Assembly (NCBI GenBank): GCA_965368815.1
Contig: CBDUOH010000064.1
Coordinates: 1-12,031, forward strand
Source: UBA5794 sp965368815
Lineage (GTDB): Bacteria > Actinomycetota > Acidimicrobiia > Spongiisociales > UBA5794
Length of the DNA: 12,031 nt
Direction of reading: 5' to 3'
Shown: one piece after another, positions 7,297 through 12,031 of the stretch
Layout: every line of letters starts with the position of its first letter
How positions within the stretch are numbered: the stretch's first letter is position 1
The notes under the pieces: generated by a model
What the model saw: only the letters and a program-made list of their open reading frames with translations
What the model was told of the DNA's origin: nothing
Databases searched by the model: none
Program-made: the position numbers and the translations under genes

Positions 7297-7701
7297 CTAC
7301 CCGAAGAAGATCCCAAGTTCCCGTTGTGCACTTGCCACTGAGTCGGATCCGTGCACGATGTTCTCCGTGATGACAAGACCGTAGTCACCTCGGATCGTGC
7401 CTGGGGCGGCATCCACGGGATTTGTGACACCCATCAGGGTTCTCGCCACGACGACCGCATCCGGACCGGACCACTCCATGGCGACCACTGGTCCCGATGT
7501 TATGAAATCGACCAACTCGCCGAAGAACGGCTTCTCGGTATGTTCTGCGTAGTGCCGTCCGGCCATTTCCTCACTGATGGTCAGCATCCGAAGGTTCTCG
7601 AGCTTGAGTCCCTTGCGCTCGAGGCGTCCGATGACCTCGCCGACGAGACCGCGCGCTACGCCATCCGGCTTGACCATCACATAGGTGTGTTCGACCGACA
7701 T
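7297..7701 (-). CDS. ndk: Nucleoside diphosphate kinase
   Basis: Transfers the gamma phosphate of ATP to nucleoside diphosphates through a phosphohistidine, balancing NTP and dNTP pools; cytoplasmic, usually a tetramer or hexamer. The 134-residue product is the standard length. Visible: N-terminal strand TYVMVKPDGV with Lys11, TxRG-type phosphate segment GTIRGDYG (101-108), and the signature NIVHGSDS with catalytic His117. The frame extends 39 codons upstream, but the start at 7701 is set by homology and by AAGGAG on the minus strand 9 nt before the ATG. It lies 92 nt after folC; that gap holds a strong hairpin and a weak TAACCT -10-like sequence. Confidence 0.97.
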   Translation of the reverse strand: MSVEHTYVMVKPDGVARGLVGEVIGRLERKGLKLENLRMLTISEEMAGRHYAEHTEKPFFGELVDFITSGPVVAMEWSGPDAVVVARTLMGVTNPVDAAPGTIRGDYGLVITENIVHGSDSVASAQRELGIFFG

Positions 7702-7749
7702 GTTCACAATCTCCTTGCCGTGCTTCCGACCCGTGAGGTTACGAGGAAC

Positions 7750-7765
7750 GGACCGTCTACGGTCC
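7750..7765. repeat. Perfect hairpin between folC and ndk
   Basis: GGACCGT (7750-7756) and ACGGTCC (7759-7765) form a perfect palindrome with a 2-bp centre; as RNA it would be a 6-bp stem with a four-base loop. No T-run follows on the minus strand, so it is not a standard intrinsic terminator. It could be an RNA stability element, a weak terminator or an operator for ndk. Confidence 0.5.
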
Positions 7766-7793
7766 ACCGCTCTCGGGCTGACACGCCGTCCGG

Positions 7794-9212
7794 TCAGAAG
7801 ATCTCGGATTCCTCCCACGAAGCGTCGTCATCGGCCTGGTCCGGGTCCTCAGCCACCTCGGCCTCGTAGCGGACGTGCGCCTCGCTGGAGCGGTCCGAGC
7901 GCACCTCGAAACCCTCACGCAGATCGCCCGCGAGGTACAGCGATCCGGCAACGACAACACCCCCCTCGGCACCGGCGTCAGCGATGGCCTCCGCAAGCGC
8001 CAACTCCGGCGACTCGAATGCCGCAGCGGGCACACCGAGTGTGGTAGCTGCGTCCGATGCGACCACGAGGGCGTCTACCGCTGCAGAGTCATCGGCGGAC
8101 GCTGCATACACCTGGGTGACCATGCCAACGAGTGGCGCGACGAGTTCGGCTGCGGACCGTTGCCCACGCAGACCGAGCACGAGCTTCCAAGGCAGGGCAG
8201 GGAACTCCGCCTCGAGCGTCGCTGCAAGACCGCGGAACCCCTGGGCGTTGTGTGCACCGTCGATGAGGACGATGGGCCGACGACGTACGACCTCGAGTCG
8301 CCCCGGAGACGTCATCGCCCCTATCGCGAACAGCAAGGAGGAAGCATCGAGCGCCCGGCCCAGGAACATCTCACATGCGGCGATGGCTGTGGCGAGGTTG
8401 TCGACCTGATGTCGGCCGTGGATCGGGAGGAACAGATCCTCGTACTCACCGAACACACCTGAAATCGAGCATTGCCAGCCGCCGACGGCGACCGCTTCGG
8501 ACGTGACGGCGAAATCGGATCCCGAGACGATCCAGTTGGCGTCCGTCTCACGAACCCGCTCAGCCACGGCTGGCTTGGCTTCCTCAGGAAGAGGTCCGGT
8601 CACCAGCGTTCCGTCCTGTTTCACGATGGCCGCCTTCTCCCCTGCGATGCCCTCGATCGTGGGGCCGAGGAACTCGACGTGATCGATGTCGATTCCCGTG
8701 ATGACCGAGACTGCTGCGTCGAGCACGTTGGTGGCATCGAGCCTTCCGCCGAGCCCTACCTCGGTGACACCGACATCGACGACCGCTGAGGCAAAGAGCG
8801 AGAAGGCCATCGCCGCTGTCAGCTCGAAGTAGGTGATCGTGGTTCCGTGCTCCTGCTCGTAGCGTTCGACGAACCACGCTATGTCCTGCACTGTGGCCGT
8901 GAACGTGTCTCCGTCGATGACCTTGCCCGCGAGGGTGAACCGCTCCTCGATGGTGTGGAGGTGCGGCGAGGTGAACCCACCCGTCGACAGGCCGTGCGCC
9001 CCCAGGATCTGCTGCACCATCCGGGCGGCGGTCGTCTTCCCGTTCGTACCGGCGATGTGGATCGAGGGAAAGGATGTCTCCGGATTGCCCATGAGTGCAA
9101 GGAGTCCGGCGATTCGCTCGAGGCCGGGTATCACGCCCGAACCGATGCGGTCGTCGAGAAATGCCTCCGCCTGGTCCCGCGTCGTGATGACGGTCGGTTG
9201 TGGTTTGGCCAT
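7794..9212 (-). CDS. folC: Folylpolyglutamate synthase / dihydrofolate synthase
   Basis: Mur-ligase-type enzyme adding glutamate to dihydropteroate and to reduced folates, ATP-dependent, cytoplasmic. The product has 472 residues. Visible: P-loop GTNGKTT (55-61), TSPHL loop (81-85), YFELTAAMAF (128-137), GLGGRLDATN (153-162), GEKAAIVK (191-198), and DGAHN (318-322) in the C-terminal domain. The DKD motif common after the next strand is replaced by RGQRS (349-353). The protein ends with an unusual acidic, probably disordered tail (about 434-472) beyond the normal family end at GSLYLAGDLRE. The valS stop TAG is followed directly by TTG ATG; ATG at 9212 is preferred to TTG at 9215. The 3-nt spacing and weak binding site imply co-translation with valS. 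Confidence 0.95.
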   Translation of the reverse strand: MAKPQPTVITTRDQAEAFLDDRIGSGVIPGLERIAGLLALMGNPETSFPSIHIAGTNGKTTAARMVQQILGAHGLSTGGFTSPHLHTIEERFTLAGKVIDGDTFTATVQDIAWFVERYEQEHGTTITYFELTAAMAFSLFASAVVDVGVTEVGLGGRLDATNVLDAAVSVITGIDIDHVEFLGPTIEGIAGEKAAIVKQDGTLVTGPLPEEAKPAVAERVRETDANWIVSGSDFAVTSEAVAVGGWQCSISGVFGEYEDLFLPIHGRHQVDNLATAIAACEMFLGRALDASSLLFAIGAMTSPGRLEVVRRRPIVLIDGAHNAQGFRGLAATLEAEFPALPWKLVLGLRGQRSAAELVAPLVGMVTQVYAASADDSAAVDALVVASDAATTLGVPAAAFESPELALAEAIADAGAEGGVVVAGSLYLAGDLREGFEVRSDRSSEAHVRYEAEVAEDPDQADDDASWEESEIF

Positions 9213-9215
9213 CAA

Positions 9216-11810
9216 CTATCCGAGCTCTGCAAGGTGGAGACGCTGTTTGTCGAGCTCGGCACGCAGTTCGGCGACCCGTGTCTGTTCGGCTTCGACCACT
9301 GCCGCCGGGGCTCGTGATGTGAAGCTCTCGTTTGCGAGTTTCGCCTCTGACCGTGCGAGCGAGGCCTCGGCTTCTGCGATTGCCTTCTCGATGCGAGGCC
9401 GTTCAGCCTCCACGTCGACCAGGCCGGCGAGGGGGATGAACACTTCGACATCTCCGGCACCGATCCTGGTGTAACCGGTGGACGACGCCGGCGCGCTGCC
9501 CTGGCTCGGTTTGGCGCGGGCAAGGGCGGCCACTTGCCCCATCCACCAAGGCGGCATCGTTGTCGCCGCGACGACGGTGAGCGGGATGTCGACCTTGTTG
9601 CCTATGTGGTGTTGCGAGCGGAACTGGCGAATTCCGGTGACGATGTCGAACAGCGAGCCGATCTCGGGCGGACAGGCACAGGACGGCACGTCGGGCCATG
9701 GTGCCGTGATGAGCAGCGTCGACCCGTCTCCGAGGTTGCTCCACAGTTCCTCGGTCACGAACGGGATCGCCGGATGGAAGAGCTTCAACAGGTCCCGCAA
9801 CACCACCCCGAGCGTCTGGCGCATCCCGACAGCCCGATCGGGGTTGTCAGAGAGCGATTTCGCCATCTCGAGGTACCAGTCGAACACCTCGGACCATGCG
9901 AAGTTGTACAACAGTCCGTATGCGTCCGAAAGGCGATACTCGTCGAGCAACTTGTCGAACTCCGCACTGACCTCGTGGAGGCGGGAGATGATCCACGCGT
10001 CCTCGTCCACCGGGTTCGAGGGATAGCCACCATCCGCGGGGACGTCTGACACATCCATGAACTCGACGGCGAATCGCATTGCGTTCCACAGCTTGTTGCC
10101 GAAGCGACGGGATGCATCGACCCAATCGGTATTGAGCGGAATGTCGTGTCCCGGTGCAGCGGACTGGATCAGTGCGAGGCGGACCGAGTCAGCGCCGAAT
10201 TCCTCGATCATCTCGAGTGGGTCGAGTGCATTGCCGGTCGACTTCGACATCTTTCGGCCGTCGGCACTTCGGACCATCCCGTGGATCACGATGTCCGTGA
10301 ACGGTGCCCTGCCGGTGAACTTGAGCGCCATCTTCATCATCCGAGCCACCCAGAAGAAGATGATGTCGAATCCGGTGACCAGGGTCGACGTCGGATAGAA
10401 CCTGTCGAGGTCAGGGGTCTCGTCCGGCCACCCGAGCGTCGTGAATGGCCACAGCGCTGACGAGAACCACGTGTCAAGCACGTCTTCATCCTGGACGAGA
10501 CTGGCTGACCCGCACGCCGGGCATGTGGTCGGATCCTCCATTGCGACGATCGTCTCGCCACATTCGCAATACCAGGCGGGGATTCGATGCCCCCACCACA
10601 GCTGGCGCGACACGCACCAATCCTCGAGGTTCTCCATCCAATGGAAGTAGTTCTTCTCCCACCGACTCGGTATGAAGCGCGCATCCCCATCCTTGATCGC
10701 ATCGATGGCGGGGCCAACAAGCGGCCCGACACTCACGAACCACTGCAGCGACAGGAGGGGTTCGACCACGGTCCCACAACGCGAACAGTGGCCCACGGAA
10801 TGCGGATGCTCCTCGACCCTGTCGATTGCACCCGTTTCCCGGAGTCGTGAACGCACCGCCTCGCGGGCCTCGAACCGGTCGAGACCAGCGAACTCGCCGC
10901 CCTCGGCGGTGATCCGTGCCTCGGTATCGATCACGACCACGGTCTCAAGGCCATGTCTGGCTCCGATATCGAAGTCCAATGGATCGTGTGCCGGTGTGAC
11001 CTTGACGGCGCCGGTTCCGAACTCCGTCTCGACGGCGTCGTCACCGACGACGGGGATGACACGCCCGATGAGCGGAAGGGTCACCGTCTTGCCGATGGCG
11101 TCGGTATATCGGTCGTCTGTCGGATGCACTGCAATGCCCGTGTCGCCGAGCATCGTCTCGGGCCGCGTGGTTGCGACCGTGATGAACCCGGAACCGTCTG
11201 TGAATGGGTACTTGATGTAGGTCAGCTCACCCGGGTCGTCCTCGTGTTCGACCTCGATCTCGGACAGCGCAGTGTGACATCGCGGACACCAGTTGATGAT
11301 CCGATTCGCCCGATACATCAGATCGTCGTTGTACAGATCGACGAACACCTTGCGAACCGCGTCGCTCAATCCGTCGTCGAACGTGAATCGCTCCCTCGAC
11401 CAGTCCGTCGAGTCGCCGAGTCTGCGCATCTGCGTGGTGATCGTGCCACCGGATTTGGCCTTCCACGCCCACACCTGTTCGATGAACCGCTCGCGGCCGA
11501 TGTCGTGACGGGTCAGACCTTCGTCGCGAAGCTCTCGCTCGACGACGTTCTGCGTCGCGATTCCGGCATGGTCCATGCCGGGAAGCCAGAGCGCGGCAAA
11601 TCCCTGCATCCGCTTGCGCCGGATGATGACGTCCTGGATCGAATGGTCGAGGGCATGCCCCATGTGGAGAACACCGGTGACGTTCGGCGGCGGGATGACG
11701 ATGGTGTATGGCTCACCATCGGGATTGACCTCAGGCCTGAACGCTCCCGAAGACTCCCAAACCTCGTACCAGCGCGATTCGACTTCGTCGGGTTGATACG
11801 TTGGGTTCAT
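9216..11810 (-). CDS. valS: Valyl-tRNA synthetase
   Basis: Class I aminoacyl-tRNA synthetase charging tRNA-Val, with proofreading of threonyl-tRNA; cytoplasmic. The 864-residue product is normal for bacteria. In order: Rossmann domain with HMGH (49-52, the HIGH motif) after PPPNVTG; editing (CP1) domain with TTRPETM (214-220) and HDPLDFDIG (275-283); zinc-ribbon-like Cys pairs Cys175/178, Cys342/345, Cys415/417 and Cys430/433; DTWFSSALWPF (446-456); KMSKS (520-524); anticodon-binding helices (about 600-700); and a C-terminal coiled coil (about 800-864) rich in Ala, Glu and Arg. GTG at 11813 and ATG at 11810 are adjacent; an in-frame TGA just upstream allows no earlier start. ATG is preferred because GAAGG is then 5-6 nt away. 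Confidence 0.97.
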   Translation of the reverse strand: MNPTYQPDEVESRWYEVWESSGAFRPEVNPDGEPYTIVIPPPNVTGVLHMGHALDHSIQDVIIRRKRMQGFAALWLPGMDHAGIATQNVVERELRDEGLTRHDIGRERFIEQVWAWKAKSGGTITTQMRRLGDSTDWSRERFTFDDGLSDAVRKVFVDLYNDDLMYRANRIINWCPRCHTALSEIEVEHEDDPGELTYIKYPFTDGSGFITVATTRPETMLGDTGIAVHPTDDRYTDAIGKTVTLPLIGRVIPVVGDDAVETEFGTGAVKVTPAHDPLDFDIGARHGLETVVVIDTEARITAEGGEFAGLDRFEAREAVRSRLRETGAIDRVEEHPHSVGHCSRCGTVVEPLLSLQWFVSVGPLVGPAIDAIKDGDARFIPSRWEKNYFHWMENLEDWCVSRQLWWGHRIPAWYCECGETIVAMEDPTTCPACGSASLVQDEDVLDTWFSSALWPFTTLGWPDETPDLDRFYPTSTLVTGFDIIFFWVARMMKMALKFTGRAPFTDIVIHGMVRSADGRKMSKSTGNALDPLEMIEEFGADSVRLALIQSAAPGHDIPLNTDWVDASRRFGNKLWNAMRFAVEFMDVSDVPADGGYPSNPVDEDAWIISRLHEVSAEFDKLLDEYRLSDAYGLLYNFAWSEVFDWYLEMAKSLSDNPDRAVGMRQTLGVVLRDLLKLFHPAIPFVTEELWSNLGDGSTLLITAPWPDVPSCACPPEIGSLFDIVTGIRQFRSQHHIGNKVDIPLTVVAATTMPPWWMGQVAALARAKPSQGSAPASSTGYTRIGAGDVEVFIPLAGLVDVEAERPRIEKAIAEAEASLARSEAKLANESFTSRAPAAVVEAEQTRVAELRAELDKQRLHLAELG

Positions 11811-11826
11811 CACGGCCTTCGCTCAC
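11731..11826 (-). other. Possible short leader ORF overlapping the valS start out of frame
   Basis: A GTG at 11826, preceded at 5 nt by the best ribosome binding site of the valS leader (AGGAG, 11832-11836), opens a 31-codon frame that overlaps the valS start and ends at a TGA at 11731. The encoded peptide resembles no family I know. It may simply be a chance start, or a decoy that lowers valS initiation. Confidence 0.2.
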
Positions 11827-11849
11827 TTGGTCTCCTGAATCAGTGTGAA

Positions 11850-11858
11850 AGTGTACCC
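11850..11858 (-). promoter_or_regulatory. Putative promoter of valS (GGGTACACT, -10 TACACT)
   Basis: The minus strand carries GGGTACACT, identical over nine bases to the element before mreB. The -10 hexamer TACACT is 39 nt before the ATG, implying a leader of about 33 nt. No good -35 hexamer is seen at normal spacing; the region where it should be is occupied by the repeated CTGGGTAC boxes, which suggests a regulator site. Confidence 0.45.
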
Positions 11859-11872
11859 AGACGCGTACCCAG
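11853..11872 (-). repeat. Direct repeat of CTGGGTAC, 12-bp period
   Basis: CTGGGTAC occurs twice on the minus strand (11865-11872 and 11853-11860) separated by GCGT. The second copy overlaps the -10 hexamer of the putative valS promoter. A third copy is on the plus strand at 12014-12021 as part of the inverted repeat. Confidence 0.55.
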
Positions 11873-12024
11873 GGTTGTACGACCACGGAAATGGGGTACT
11901 GGAGCCCACAGAACGCGTCCGTGCTGACCAAACCTTGACATCGGACACCCGGTCAGGCGATTCGCAACGTCATTCTGTGGGCTCGAGCACCACGAAAACA
12001 TGGTCGTACAACCCTGGGTACGCG
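11862..12024. repeat. 163-bp imperfect inverted repeat upstream of valS
   Basis: The outer arms 11862-11885 and 12001-12024 are perfect reverse complements over 24 bp. After exactly 16 nt on each side, a second perfect 12-bp pair follows: GAGCCCACAGAA (11902-11913) with TTCTGTGGGCTC (11973-11984). The 16-nt gaps match at 7 of 16 positions. A central 59 nt (11914-11972) includes a further 6-bp pair, CTGACC (11924-11929) with GGTCAG (11951-11956). No protein gene and no flanking target-site duplication is seen. It may be a divergent regulatory region or a miniature repeat element; the window ends 7 nt after the right arm. Confidence 0.75.
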
Positions 12025-12031
12025 GCAACGC

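Noticed and set aside
11862..12024. Intact transposable element
   Set aside because: Inverted arms could suggest a miniature element, but no target-site duplication flanks them and no transposase is present; kept as a repeat of unknown nature.
11840..12028. 62-codon minus-strand open frame upstream of valS
   Set aside because: It starts with TTG, has no binding site and lies almost wholly within the inverted repeat, so it is unlikely to encode a protein.
11811..12031. T-box riboswitch before valS
   Set aside because: The minus strand contains CCTGGGTACGCG, faintly like the T-box core, but I see no proper core sequence, specifier loop, antiterminator or terminator with T-run, and a promoter-like element follows it.
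1..12031. tRNA, rRNA, CRISPR array, toxin-antitoxin or defence genes
   Set aside because: No tRNA-like T-loop with matching arms, no regular spaced repeats and no such protein families were seen in any gap or frame.

Overview
The window looks like ordinary chromosome from a GC-rich, rod-shaped bacterium, most likely an actinomycete (Actinomycetota). I infer this from the gene order valS-folC-ndk-mreB-mreC-mreD-PBP2-rodA, which from memory is the order seen in Streptomyces and relatives, and from the GC-rich codon use. The lineage within the phylum is a guess (Acidimicrobiia would fit). No rRNA, tRNA, CRISPR array, insertion sequence or defence cluster was found.

All convincing genes lie on the minus strand, so transcription runs from high to low coordinates. 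From right to left: a non-coding stretch with a large imperfect inverted repeat (11814-12031); valS (valyl-tRNA synthetase); folC (folylpolyglutamate/dihydrofolate synthase), 3 nt after valS; ndk (nucleoside diphosphate kinase); a short promoter-like gap; then the elongasome cluster mreB, mreC, mreD, mrdA (PBP2) and rodA. In this cluster mreC/mreD and mreD/mrdA share ATGA overlaps, and mrdA/rodA share a TGATG junction. Next come tdk (thymidine kinase), a 360-nt non-coding stretch rich in perfect short hairpins (15-374), and the first codons of a gene that runs off the left edge with an excellent ribosome binding site.

The mre/mrdA/rodA genes work as one machine. MreB filaments under the membrane, with MreC and MreD, organise RodA (SEDS glycan polymerase) and PBP2 (transpeptidase) for lateral wall growth. 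valS, folC, ndk and tdk are housekeeping genes for translation, folate and nucleotide metabolism.

I did not find a clear novel system. The points that merit a second look are: a roughly 150-175-residue insertion within PBP2 between the start of its transpeptidase domain and the catalytic serine; the inverted-repeat region upstream of valS, with 24-bp perfect arms and a second, equally spaced 12-bp stem; an identical GGGTACACT element upstream of both valS and mreB; a cluster of four perfect hairpins upstream of the left-edge gene; and a possible leaderless promoter at tdk.
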